Source: Haematococcus lacustris (lineage: Eukaryota; Chlorophyta; Chlorophyceae; Chlamydomonadales; Haematococcaceae). Taken from it: 64,000 bases of DNA. This document shows, piece by piece, positions 18,901 through 29,223 of the stretch (positions are counted from its first letter, which is position 1; each line of letters opens with the position of its first letter). The position numbers and the translations under genes were made by a program. The stretch spans positions 11,131,344 to 11,195,343 of the forward strand of contig JASKMD010000008.1 in assembly GCA_030144725.1 (NCBI GenBank), in the 5' to 3' direction. The notes beneath the pieces are model-generated. The model ran no database searches, was not told where the DNA came from, and saw only the letters and a list, made by a program, of their open reading frames with translations.

Positions 18901-21545
18901 GGAGCTTGCGGACGCAGAGCCGGCGGGGGCTGCAGAGGAGGCTGCGGGGCTGGCGAACCCGGAAGAGATTGAGCTCGACTACGGAGAAGGCAGCGAGGAT
19001 GGAGATAAGGCGGGTGCAGGAGAGCAGGCCCAGGCGCAGGCAACCACTGGGGAAGCGGGATTGAGCGGAGATGCTGACGCTGGGCCGTCGGGGGTGGCTA
19101 CCGCAGACGAGAAAAAGAGCAAGAAGAAAAGCAAAAAGAGTCGGCGCCCACGCGATGCGGCACGAGACACGGCTGGGGCTGGGCAGGAAGGCGACGGCGA
19201 GGGCGACGACGCAGCAGGGGCGCTTGGGCCGTCGATGGTGGGCCCGCAGCCTGCAAATGTGGTGTTCCCGTCGGAAGTCCCCGGTTTTGGGCGGAGGAGG
19301 AGACGGCCAAGGAAGGGCGCAGACAATGAAGCCGAGGATCTCGCGCGCCGTGTGGGGGGCGAGGTACGTTGATACAGACGGGGTCCCAAATCTCATGCAT
19401 TGTGGCGATGCTTCAGTCGCACACCCTCAATGTTTGATGTGTGCCACTGATATCGAGGATTGCAGGCAGGCATGGCTTTCAGCAAAAGTGATAGCATGGT
19501 GCCCATGTGGTCATGCAGGTGGAGGAAGCTGAGGAGGCGGTGGCGGACGGAACTCGCTCTCCAGAGCCAGTGGACCCCCTGAGCATTGTGGGCCAGGAGG
19601 TGGTGCACGAGGAGGACGACTACAGGTGAGCCATTCAGGCATGACTGACTAGCATGAACCTAGACGGTGACAGCTGGAGACTGCCCATTGACAGGGCTAG
19701 GTGAGCCTGGCAGGGCAGTGAGGTTAGGCATGTATTGCACCTGGGGTATGGCCAACATGGCACTCGAACTCGGAAGGGCTATTATGTATGACCTCAGCAT
19801 TGTCACCATGTTTGTGTGTCATGCATGCTCCTGCTGTGTGTCCTGCCTGCGGCCAGGGAGCTCGAGCTGCTGCGTCAGAGCGTTAAGCTGCAGACCAGCG
19901 CGCGCTTCCGTGCAGCCCGTAGCCGCGGCGGCCATCACAGCTCGACTCAAGATCGCAACGTGCGGTCGCTGATGCGGGACAGTGGCCGGGTCGGCGTGCA
20001 CCCCATGATGCGAAACATCGCTGCCGTGGTGCGTTGCACGGCGCCACCAACGTTCGCGTTTCGTCTCTCGTGTCCTTTCCGTGACAATTTGGACGTTGCA
20101 TGCGGGTGCGGTGCAGGAGTCCGAGGGTGGCTTTCGCGCGGGCATCCCGGCCGGCAGCAGCGCGGAAGACGAGGCGCTGCTGGCGTCGTTCCGGCAGGCC
20201 AGCGTGAAGTTGATGGGCAACGATGGGGGCGACAGGGACTACGGAGGGGAGGTGCCTCTGGAGGCGCAGGTGAGTCGACTGCCCCAATCTCTGACAGGCA
20301 TACCAAGCCTGGCTTTGTGCCTGCTGCCCTGTGGCATCCAGTGATACATCTAGAGACTTGCGCTCTCGCCACATGATGTCGCAGTGTCCTGCTCACATGC
20401 CTCACTGTGTTTTGTAGGACCGCCTGGTCGCTCCAAGCGCTTCCAAAAGCTCCACCATGCCTGTGTTTTGCTTGCTCACCTGCCTACTGTGCCAGGTGTA
20501 CTGGTGGCATGACAAATACAAGCCTCGCCGCCCCAAGTACTTCAACCGTGTGCACACAGGTACGGCTGCCTGGCACTGAGGTCATCTTACAGTGACCGGG
20601 CTCCTTGTTGATGCTGCCTCTGCATGCTGCTGCCGCTGCCCCTGCTGCTCCTGCACCTGCTGCTCCTGCACACAAGTTGGGTGCATGTGGGTTGGCCCGG
20701 CTGGCACACTGCAGGCTATGAATGGAGCAAGTACAACCAGACTCACTATGACTATGACAACCCGCCACCCAAGGTGGTGCAAGGGTACAAGTTCAACATC
20801 CTGTACCACGACCTCATCGACAGATCACAGGTCAGCCTTCTGTCCCCCATTCAGTGGCGAGATTACAGAAGGGTCGAGGCAGGCTGGGTTGGGGCAATGA
20901 GGGGCCTGGGCGGGGCGGGGCGGGGCAGGGCGAGGAGGGGCCAGGTGGGGCCGAGGCAGGCTGGGTTGGGGCAGGCCATGGTAGGGCATGGCATGAGGGA
21001 GGTGTGGCAGCGGGTGACATCAAGTGGGGGCTGACCAGCAAGTGACAGACGACTGACCACCACTGATGCCCTACCCTGTCAACATGTGGCCATTGATTAC
21101 ACTATACCTGCCTGCTCCTCCATGCCATAGTGCACAAGCATGGGCTGCCCCTTGCTTGCAGACACCACAATATGTGTTGGAGCGAGATCCGCAAAGCACT
21201 GACAACTCCACTTGTATCATACGCTTTGTGGTGGGTGTTGAGCCGCTGAGCGGCATTCACAGCCCAAGGTTTACGTATGTAAGCGAGCTTTATCATTGTG
21301 CTTGCAGCCTACTGTAGCTTCAGAGTATGGCCTGAAAGCACAAGTGGCATGCGTGACCACATCACGGCTAGCCTATCATTGACACGAGTCGTTGTGTGCA
21401 GGCGGGACCACCGTACGAAGACATCGCGTTCAGGATCGTCAACAAGGAGTGGAACTACGCACGCAAACACGGTTTCCGCTGCTCCTTTGAGCGCGGCATC
21501 CTTCACGTCTTCTTCAATTTCAAGCGCGCCCGATACCGACGTTGA
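12965..21545 (+). CDS. CACTIN: Cactin, spliceosome-associated protein
   Basis: Conserved nuclear factor of the late spliceosome. Seventeen exons with consistent phases: 12965-13099, 13181-13336, 13498-13569, 13814-13897, 14249-14359, 14983-15057, 15275-15392, 17307-17405, 17799-17914, 18575-19363, 19519-19625, 19857-20028, 20117-20269, 20496-20559, 20715-20830, 21162-21230 and 21402-21545. They give about 859 residues. The N-terminus is Lys/Arg/Ser rich. The middle domain shows [38 protein letters not shown] and [14 protein letters not shown]. The C-terminal domain has [36 protein letters not shown] and ends [10 protein letters not shown], as in other cactins. Exon 10 adds a 263-residue acidic and basic insert that makes the protein longer than animal cactins (about 760). 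Intron 5 uses a GC donor (AAG|GCAGGT). Confidence 0.95.
15490..16560 (+). mobile_element. Probable non-autonomous hAT-like insertion in CACTIN intron 7
   Basis: Intron 7 (15393-17306) contains a block unlike its surroundings, beginning agggttggccagaaccgtag and rich in cgta/tatacg. It carries a start-like stretch [15 protein letters not shown] (from 15830) typical of hAT transposase N-termini, and ends near 16560 with ccctacggaa repeats. The reading frame is lost in the GCCCA array. Exact ends and a target duplication were not found. Confidence 0.4.
15921..16152. repeat. (GCCCA)n pentamer array, about 46 copies
   Basis: Almost perfect pentamer tract within CACTIN intron 7. Both strands are open over its length, yielding PSPAQ and WAGLG repeats that are not proteins. 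Confidence 0.97.
17086..17222. repeat. CTG/CCG trinucleotide tract
   Basis: Imperfect gctgctgccgctgcgg triplets upstream of CACTIN exon 8; poly-Ala, poly-Leu and poly-Gln frames here are by-products. Confidence 0.9.
18098..18150. repeat. Degenerate interstitial telomere-like tract
   Basis: gggttaaggttaggttagggttagagttagagttaggg-type units inside CACTIN intron 9, close to TTAGGG. Similar short tracts occur at 44531-44557 and 58497-58534. Confidence 0.7.
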
Positions 21546-22016
21546 GCGGGAATCCCTTGCTTCCAAGGCTTGGTGTCTAGCACGCTCCCAGCCGTGCGCC
21601 TTGTGCAGCGGCATGACTTGGAAGCCCGCTCACTCTGGCAGCGGTGGAAGGGAAGTGATAATTGGCTGGGATAAGTAGTCGAGACTACAGACCGGGGTAT
21701 AGATGGAGACGATTAGATGGAGAAGGAGCCAGTGGAGGCTCGCGGAGGGAGACGTTGAGGGGTTTCTGCAGTCTGCGGCCATCCGTCAAGCAGGCAAGAC
21801 GACTGAACGCCAAATATCTGGAGCTGGTTTGTTGCCTGGCTCTAGCTGGCTGCTCCTGGCATGTAGCAACACAACCCGCTGGCATTTGCAATGACATGAA
21901 GCTTGCCCGTATGCTAGTTACCTGGCAGGGGGCTAGCCACTCACGATGAGATGGAGGCCTGCTCACCGATAGCAGACAGAGGCCTTGACCAATGGATGAC
22001 CAGCCGTTGCAACAGA
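21546..22016. other. CACTIN 3' flank
   Basis: Holds the presumed 3' UTR of CACTIN and spacer up to the insertion site of the Fanzor-bearing element. No coding exon seen. Confidence 0.5.
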
Positions 22017-22179
22017 CTGCAGATAGTCCCCATTGCGTCATCACGCTCATCTTCCACAGACCCATGACGCGAGGCTGAGCCATCCAGGCATTGTGTGATT
22101 TCACATGAGCGTGTATTTTTCACGGGAAACCCAAGTTGCTCGAAGAGGCCACCGCCCGTCGCACTGCGCATCGCGTGAT

Positions 22180-24844
22180 GGCTAAGAAGAAGCGGAAGGG
22201 TAGCGACGAGAAACGTAGAGGTTCGTGTCCCCAGCCGTGACGTGAGCCCTAGACGTGAGTTACGCGCTGTGAGATAACCCGTCGCTCCTGTTGGTTCCAT
22301 CGCAGTTTCTCGTTCCGCCCAAGGCAAGCAACGGCAGGATCGCCGTGATGGCTGGGCCACGTGTCGACGTCAGGTGTGGGTCTGCTCCCGCCTTATGTGC
22401 CCCCGCACTGTTTGTGTTGACCCCGCCTTGTGTCTTGGCTTGTCAAAATGGCCTGTCAAAATGTCAATTGTGCTTGGCTGCAGGTGATTAAGGTCCCCGA
22501 GGGCGCAGTGCTGCGCGGCTGCAAGAAGACCAGGCGCAAGCTGAGGGAGCATCTCCGGCTGCGGGCTGAGATCCACTCTCAGCTCCGCTTCATCGCTTCG
22601 CTGTTTGTCCTGCGCATTTTTATCACCTGCCTGGTGGGATACCCTACCCCAGGCTCCCCCAGCGCCCCTCAGCCTCCAGCCGTGCAGCCTCCCCAACCCC
22701 CTGATGCTCCCCCCCTACCCCCACTCCCCCCACGGGCCCCTGCCCAGCCTGCCCAGCCTGCCCAGCCTGCCCAGCCTGCCAGCATGGAGTGTGACTCTGA
22801 CTCCGACTCCGAGTCAGACTGTGACTCTGATCCAGAGTCACAGTCTGACTCGGAGTCAGAGTCAGAGTCAGAACCTGAGCCAGTCGCGCAACCCCCCCAA
22901 AGGCGCTGCAGCGCCCGCCTGGCAGCCATGGCACCCGCAGCACCCACTGGCCCTCCCTTGCCCCTTGACTGCGAGGACCCACTGATGCTCAGGCAGCTCA
23001 AGGACTTCTGCAAGTTCTTTGCCAACCCAAACTTCCTCAGATGCTACAACCAGCTGCAGCGACGTCATGTTCAGCACCGCCACCCCATGCTCATGCCAGC
23101 CTTTGAGGACCCCAGCAACCAGGCGCTTGTGGCCAAGCTGCAGGAGCTGGGCAGCATCCACCTTGCGGGTGACGCCAACACCATTGGAGCGCACTCCATG
23201 CAGCTGGCAGTGGCCATGCAGCAGCACTACTCCAACCCAGGCAAGTAACCTTGACCTGACCTGACCTGACCTGACCTGACCTGACCTGACCTGACCTGAC
23301 CTGACCTGATACCTGACCTGACCTGACCTGACCTGACCTGACCTGATACCTGACCTAGACCTGACCTGACCTGACCTGACCTAGACCTGACCTGACCTGA
23401 TACCTGACCTGACACCTGACCTGACCTGACCTGACCTGACCTGACCTGACCTAATATTTGACCTGACCTGACCTGACCTGATACCTGACCTGACCTGACC
23501 TGACCTGCAGAGCGCATTGTCAAGCTGTACGCCAAGGCAGCCAGGGTCAAGCTAGGCTGGAGCAGGGAGGAGGCGCAGCTGTTCATCAGGATGGCGTGTG
23601 GGTATGGCATCAACGCCCACAGCTCAGAGCTGAAGGCCGCCACCCTGGACAAGGGCCATGTGGCGGACTTGATAGAGGAGGCCAACAAGCACCGTCGCCT
23701 ACTGGGCATGAAGAAGGAAGGCTCCCTGCAGGACACCCTGCCCCTGCCCTGCCGCATGCGCCATGCAGTGCATGTGTGCCGGTGGCTAGAGCGGTGGCAG
23801 CTGCCCCACACCCCACCCGCACCAGGGCAGCCAAAGCGCGGCAAGAGGCGTGGGGTTGGGCCCCGGACCCTGACCTGCCCACCCCCCTTCACCCTCACCC
23901 CCATGGCCAGGGTGGGGGTGCATTTCATCAAGGTGGACAGCAGGGTGCTGCATGGGGTGTGCAGGCAGCTGGGCCTGACCAAGGAAACCCGGGCAGCATT
24001 CACCTCAGAGCCAACACTGAGCCATCACTGGGCCAGGTGGTTCAACACCAACAAGCTCCGCAACAAGGAGTTTCATTTCGAGAGGTTGATGGACACCGAT
24101 GGTGTCAGCGTGTGCGTGCACTACACGCGCCCCCTTCCCCCTCCTCCAGCCCCACCACCTCCAGCTGCCAGCAGCAGCAGCACCAGCAGCCGCCCAAGGG
24201 TGTGCAGGCCCAGGGGCAAAGACCAGGATGGGGGCAGGGTGGTGCTTGTCGATGAGCACCGCACCAGCCGGGTCAGCTCAGCAGTGAATGGCAAGCAGCC
24301 CTGTGAGGTGGAGCTGAACACACTCAGTGCCACCAGGCCTGCAGGCTGGAGGCCCCCAGCGGGGCAGGTGGAAGAGCGCCTGGTGCGCCCAGCCTGGAGC
24401 CAGGAGCGTGGCCAGCCAGTGCGGGGCCTGGTGTGGTGCCCGGTAGTGGCCCCCCGCAGGCCCCCACAGGCCCCCCGCAGCAGCCAGGCAGCCACACAGG
24501 CAGCAGCCTCAGAGCCAGGGCCCAGCACACCCCAGCCAGCCAAGCGCAGCAAGCGCACCAAGGCTGAGCCAGGGGCAGCTGAGCCCACCAAGGGCAAGGG
24601 CAAGGCTGCCAAGGCCAAGCCAGCACCACAGCCAGGCAGGTGGCTGGACAGGGACTGCAATGCAGCGCTGAACATGCAGCGCATTGGGGAGAGCAGGTGG
24701 CGCCCACTGGAGCTGTGCTTCTGGCCAGACCAGGGAGCTCTGCCAGCCAAGGGCAAGGAGTACCCTGGCCTGGGCTACAAGCGGCTGCGAGACAAGCCCC
24801 CCAAGGCCCAGGAGCAGGAGCAGCAGCCTGCTGAGGCACAGTAA
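22180..24844 (+). pseudogene. TnpB/Fanzor-like RuvC nuclease gene lacking RuvC-I and -II
   Basis: Proposed exons: 22180 (MAKKKRKGSDEK, a nuclear-localisation-type start), about 22309-22374, about 22486-23240, then 23511-24844 after a GC-AG intron filled with CCTGA repeats. The protein has a Ser/Asp/Glu tract, then a conserved region (ERIVKLYAKAARVKLGWS, FHFERLMDTDGVSVCVHY). After a Pro/Ser linker it jumps to VDEHRTSRVSSAVNG and a C-terminal DRDCNAALNMQRIGE, the RuvC-III motif of IS605 OrfB/TnpB and Fanzor proteins. The DPG-type RuvC-I motif and the block around the RuvC-II glutamate, both visible in the relic at 31837-33030, are absent here. The CxxC zinc ribbon usual after the TS motif is also missing. 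The product would be catalytically dead although its frame is intact. Confidence 0.72.
23252..23506. repeat. (CCTGA)n pentamer array filling an intron
   Basis: About 50 imperfect CCTGA units with occasional tacctgaccta variants, lying between the GC donor (cccag|gcaagt, 23241) and the acceptor cctgcag (ends 23510) of the Fanzor-like gene. Confidence 0.95.
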
Positions 24845-24989
24845 TGTGTGCCCCCCCCCATTTGAGCTGTCATCAGCTTACACTTAGTGCATGTTTTGTC
24901 ATGCCAACTCTACTGCATAGCCCTCGGGTCAGGCAATCATGTAGGTGGTAGGCGGCTCATGTGCCATTAGTGCACTGGGTTTACTCCAC

Positions 24990-25085
24990 ACAGCCCAATA
25001 ACACTATTTTAGCCGGAGCTAGTTAGTGGCTGCTAGTGGCTGCTAGTTCCGGCTAAAATGGAGGCCCTAGTGAGGGACAAGGGGG
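24990..25085 (+). other. Conserved 3' hairpin module of the retroposon family
   Basis: ATTTTAGCCGGAGCTAG pairs with CTAGTTCCGGCTAAAAT across a 20-nt loop: 17 pairs with a single G-T wobble. It is followed by a fixed tail ending gggacaaggggg. Equivalent modules are at 11488-11582, 27970-28069, 39786-39886, 47828-47926 and 60833-60918. The structure could be the 3' end recognised during reverse transcription or, given the Fanzor-like gene, part of a guide-RNA scaffold. Confidence 0.8.
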
Positions 25086-25374
25086 CTGCAGATAGTCCCA
25101 GTGGATTACCTGTTGCACTTCAAGCCGATCTTACCAAAGAGAGGGTAGAACACATTGTCAAATGCAACAAAAACCACCATGCGCATCATACATGAGCCTG
25201 CCAAACCGTGCAGTCAGGCGTTCCCAACTACCTGAAAACCACCCCCCTGTGATACGAAGCCCGTATCTCCGCAGCCACTCAGTCAAAAACATATGTAAAC
25301 AGTGCTTCGAACAGAGGAGAGTCATATCTACGAAATGGCCGACGCAGCTAAAACTATCTCGCTCTAAGCGGTGC

Positions 25375-26683
25375 TCAGTGCCTGTCCAAAGATACACATT
25401 TGAATTCATGCGATTTCGCCACATGCGAGACGCGCCGCACTAGTACGCTTCGCCACGCTGTTGTGAGTGGCACCTGCAACACGCAGCAGCAGTCGGAACA
25501 TGTTTTGCTTTTGGCATGTGGACGCGACGACGGCAGTCGTGACGACTGGATACCACTATGAGCTTTTGGAGCTGCTGCTGGCGCTAGTGCATTACCGGCT
25601 GCTCTACTACGCTTAAACACGGTGCTAGGTGCAGTACGTGGTGTTGTCTCACCTTGCTTTGCTGCCCTCGACTTGTTAGCTGCAGGTGCCCCACGCTTAC
25701 GGGACGTGCTTGCCGCTGCCAGCTGTTGCTGCTGCTGAGGGGGTGCACCAGCAGGCTCAGCCAGCTCAGGGGTGGTGCCTGCAGGTGTCAGCTGCTGCTG
25801 AGGGGGCGCAGCTGCGGCAAGCTTCCCACGGATGTGGGTGCACATGTGGCTCAGTAGCTTGGGTACCCTCCAGCTCGTGTGTACCTCCTGCTTGTGAAAC
25901 TGGAGGTATGATTGAAGCTGCTTTCCTGTCATCTTCTTTGCCTCCTCAACAGTTGTGTGGCTAAAATCATGCCCCCCCAAGGCAAGGGCATGGGCCGCTG
26001 CAAGCCGCTGTTGGCACGCATGGTCACCCACATTAATCACAACCCTCCCGACCGACGTGGAGGAGCAGCTCCTGCATGATGACCTGGACATGAGCTTCTG
26101 CCGTGCCAATAGGCAAGGGGATGATAGCCAACACATCAGTGACTTGGGTGGTGAGTCGGCCTGCCCCAGCTGCAGCCTCAGCCCCAGCCCCAGCTGCTGC
26201 CCCAGCTGCTGCCCCAGCCCCAGCCCCAGCCCCAGCTGCAGCCCCAGCTGCTGCCCCAGCCCCAGCCCCAGCCCCAGCCCCAGCCCCAGCTCCAGCCCCA
26301 GCCCCAGCCCCAGCCCCAGCCCCAACCCCAGCCCCAGCCCCAGCCCCAGCCCCAGCCCCATCTGCTGCCCCAGCCCCAGCCCCAGCTGCTGCCCCAGCTG
26401 CTGCCCCAGCCCTAGCCCCAGCCCCAGCCCCACCACCGGGTCTCTGCTCCCAGACTTCTGACAGGTTGGGAGGTGGTGGGTTAGGATGTGTTGGTGGTGG
26501 CCACGTGGCGGAGTGGTAAGCCAAGCTCAGTCGGCTCCTCGTGCACCTGTAGCCATCAGCATGTGTACCTTGTAAGCGGTATAACTTGTCACATACAAAC
26601 CCAATGATTGAGTTGCATAGTGTCATGGACGCGTTAATGAGTATGCTACAAATGGTATGTGTGAGGTCAGGCTGTTTGTTCAA
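25375..26683 (-). CDS. Unrecognised gene with Ala/Gly hexanucleotide repeat, frame-shifted
   Basis: Two overlapping minus-strand frames carry protein-like sequence. The upstream one (26683-26033) has a Gly-Ala run encoded by the CCCCAG tract, then TTQVTDVLAIIPLPIGTAEA and ELLLHVGREG. The downstream one (about 26045-25375) continues VVINVGDHACQQRLAAAHAL, KKMTGKQLQSYLQFHKQE and HTSWRVPKLLSHMCTHIRGK, then a Lys/Arg-rich SRKRGAPAANKSRAAK region. The switch near 26040 suggests a frameshift or unrecognised intron. Low-complexity style resembles the gene at 8339-10345. No family recognised. Confidence 0.35.
26160..26440. repeat. (CCCCAG)n hexanucleotide tract
   Basis: About 45 imperfect cccagc units interspersed with ctgctg, within the gene at 25375-26683. 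Confidence 0.93.
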
Positions 26684-27154
26684 TGGTCCAAAACATAAAG
26701 CGGATCATAGCTGGAGGGGGTGACTAGTCCCTACTGTGCCGCCCACCATTACAGCGATACAGCGCTGCCACACACAAACCGGGGTTCCTTCACATCCTCG
26801 CCATGCGGCCTGCACCATCAAGAAGCTCGCGCAGCCATGTTTGCCGGACTTCAGTGGTGTGCGCCACCGACATGTCGTGCATCGCTAACGGATAGCCAAG
26901 GACGTAGCTTACCAGTGTAGCTAACCACGGTCTGCGATTGGGACACATCCGGGGTCACATGTGGCTGCCCGCATCGAAAGACTCCGATGGCAATTCCAGT
27001 CGAACATTAAACGCGCAATATCGCATTGCAGCAGACGCAGCAAACGTTACATCAAATGATGGAGTAGATGGGCCGCAGTTGCATGAAGATTACCAACCCC
27101 ATGTTGGGAACGCCTGACGTGCAGTCATGCCCACTCCCACCACTAGAGCGCGAC

Positions 27155-27580
27155 TGGTTAAACTAACTTCCTGATGTTTTGGGCCTTTAACGTGCTTTAA
27201 CAAATCTTTAACCATCTTTAACCAGTCCAGCCTAACACCCTGACGACCCGGAGTGCAATTGGGGTTTGGCGATAGTAAGCCGACCAGTTGGTCACCCCCG
27301 ATCTTACTGATCTTTAAGAGTTTTACAGCGACTCTTGCGCAGAGCGGTGCAGCTTACCAGCGCGAGGCTAGCGGGCTGCTCGGGCTGATGTGCCTTCCGA
27401 TGCACATGTTGAGACATGCACCGACAAGAGCCGCAGTAGGGGTCGGAGTGTAGCCAATAGCCATCGCGGTTGCTTCGCCTTCCATCACGGCTACGGAGTG
27501 CGACCTGGCGGTTGTGTTAAAGATTGGTTAAACTTTTTCCCTTGGTTAAAGATGGGTAAAGATGGTTTAACATTCCGGGT
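27155..27580. mobile_element. Possible MITE with subterminal TTTAACC inverted repeats
   Basis: The left side (27158-27235) has repeated tttaaccat/ctttaaccag units. The right side (27513-27575) has the inverse gttaaagat/ggttaaagatgg units. The interior has no coding signal. The pattern suits a miniature inverted-repeat element, but exact termini and target duplication are not defined. Confidence 0.4.
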
Positions 27581-27621
27581 CACGCTCTACCCACCACACG
27601 ACACATTTACTCACATCAGGA

Positions 27622-27879
27622 TTAAACTATGCCAGCCGTTGAACGAGTGTTCCAAGGAATACCCAGCACATCATCCAAGCGGTTGTCGTAAAGAGGGCAG
27701 AAGGGGCACTTGTCCCTGACTGTTGCGGCACATGGCCCGCACATGCACACATGATAGCATGGCAGGCTGATGGCCGAGCGCTCCCTCTCCAAGCAGATCA
27801 AGCACTCCCCCTCGGGCTGCCCGACCAGCAAGCCTGACAGGCGCGTTGCCAGGGAGCCTGGCCCATGCGCTGTTGCATT
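27622..27879 (-). CDS. RING-type zinc-finger exon (C3HC4), orphan
   Basis: The minus frame reads LSGLLVGQPEGECLICLERE, then LPCYHVCMCGPCAATV and CPFCPLYDN, ending at stop 27622. Spacing CxxC...CxHxCxxC...CxxC is that of a RING-HC finger such as in E3 ubiquitin ligases. A TAA lies just upstream, with a CAG acceptor at about 27880, so this looks like the last exon of a gene. Upstream exons were not recognised and the retroposon at 27957-28069 sits in the way. It may be a gene fragment. Confidence 0.6.
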   Translation of the reverse strand, partial: NATAHGPGSLATRLSGLLVGQPEGECLICLERERSAISLPCYHVCMCGPCAATVRDKCPFCPLYDNRLDDVLGIPWNTRSTAGIV

Positions 27880-27956
27880 GAAAGGCTTGCTGGCTGATTA
27901 ATGCATTGTCTCTTTGACTGACAATGGCTAAAACAGCGAGTGTTGGCTGTCATCCT

Positions 27957-28069
27957 CACTGGGTTTACTCCACACAGCCCAATAACACTATTTTAGCCGG
28001 AGCTAGTTAGTGGCTGCTAGTGGCTGCTAGTTCCGGCTAAAATGGAGGCCCTAGTGAGGGACAAGGGGG
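27957..28069 (+). mobile_element. 5'-truncated retroposon copy (3' module only)
   Basis: 113 bp flanked by ctgtcatcct (27947-27956 and 28070-28079; gg precedes both). It contains the complete 17-bp hairpin and begins at cactgggtttactcc, a point internal to longer copies. Confidence 0.82.
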
Positions 28070-28079
28070 CTGTCATCCT

Positions 28080-28870
28080 TGAAGCCTAGTTCGTTGTTAC
28101 ATGGGCTGCTGCTACTGCCCAGCTCTTGCACTTGCAAAGGCTGCTGCTGCTGATGATGTGGCTGTTGAAGTGTGTGGTGGAATTGAGGCTGTAGTAGTGT
28201 TGCCTGCACCTGCATGCATGCAAGGAACTGAGTTTGCAAGCAGCTATGTCTTGCAAGGACTTGGATGTGTGTCAGGTGTGAGCTACATGGTGTGCAAAAG
28301 CACATGGTGCACTCTAGTGGAGACACCACCACGTGACGCGCATGTGCTCATAGCTGAGATGCATGTGCCAACTGCATGAAGTCAGACATCACACTGCAGA
28401 GTGTAGCAATGTAGCAGCGCTACCACTACCAGCTTCAGCTGGCATCTGAGGTGCCAGTAGGCAGTGCAGTCACCTGGCAACATATCTGGGCGTGCTGTGG
28501 GCCTGGGGGTTGTGAGCTCCTGCAGGGTCTTGGACGTGTGATCTTCAGATGAGCTACTTGGTGTGTCTGTCTTGCCATATGCTGCCAAAGTCAACCTTGA
28601 CAGGAATGTCATTGGCTGGGCATCATGCTCAAATCCTGCAGGTGCAGACAGCACAGCAAGCAAGGCAAGCCATGGACGCTGGTCAGGATTCCAAGCTGGT
28701 AGGCTAGCATGACCAGGAGCACCCTGGGTAACTGCTCCTTCAAGGTGCTGCAGTTGGTGCTGCTGACGCCGCATTACCTGGCTTGGATGTTTTAGCGTCC
28801 TCTGCTGCCAGGAACCGGCTCCACGGGTAGTCCTCCGTCCGTTCTGCATCGCGGAGCCCACGGAATGTCA
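28080..28870. other. Region without secure gene
   Basis: A minus frame (28861-28382) starts MQNGRRTTRGAGSWQQR and could be a further exon of the gene beginning at 29220, but it has no family resemblance and no convincing splice link. Confidence 0.3.
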
Positions 28871-29220
28871 CAATCGCAAAACTTTTATCTTGTCCCACCG
28901 GTCGCTGACGTCCCAACCTGTGCTGGCGTATGCTGCAACCCCTGCGCCTGCTACTAGCACAGGGATCCTAATGATCCGGCCAAATGCGACCCGAGCTATG
29001 GTTCCCATGTCGTGGCGACGAGATCGAACGTGTATGTTGACCGCGTTAATCGACAAGCTGACGACAAGCATCGACATACACGCACAACACTACACGCACA
29101 ACACCTGCACCAGCAGCTGCGCAGCAGCTTCCCCGGCCCCCCTGCGGCAGGTTCCATCAGGGTTCCTTCTGGGAAGACTTTTCTTCCAAGGTTGATCGCG
29201 TCCATCTGCACAGACTTCGC
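28868..29220 (-). CDS. 5' exons of an unidentified membrane-anchored, possibly mitochondrial protein
   Basis: Exon 1 starts near 29220 (MAKSVQMDAINLGRKVFPEG) and reaches a TGCAG|GTGTTG donor. After a short intron ending cgtcag, exon 2 reads SINAVNIHVRSRRHDMG then IIRIPVLVAGAGVAAYAS, a membrane segment after a basic stretch, and DRWDKIK before a GTTTTG donor. The arrangement of basic leader plus membrane helix resembles N-termini of mitochondrial inner-membrane proteins such as OPA1/Mgm1, but that is a guess. Downstream exons were not found. Confidence 0.35.
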
Positions 29221-29223
29221 CAT

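Larger units (their letters stand above)
22031..25085 (+). mobile_element. Hairpin-ended retroposon-like element carrying a TnpB/Fanzor-like gene
   Basis: A 3055-bp unit bounded by the 14-bp direct repeat ctgcagatagtccc (22017-22030 and 25086-25099). It contains the family 5' module (22044-22172), a gene starting MAKKKRKGSDEK at 22180, and the family 3' module with the hairpin (24990-25085). It is the longest copy in the window. Variable 5' ends, a fixed 3' end and target duplications of differing length across copies are the marks of target-primed reverse transcription. Retention of apparent introns is odd for an RNA-mediated copy. Confidence 0.75.

Noticed and set aside
22030..22360. Minus-strand frame (SRRSCRCLPWAERE) shared by the retroposon copies
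   Set aside because: It is the complement of the proposed NLS-bearing exons; the plus-strand reading gives splice signals and the downstream RuvC motif.
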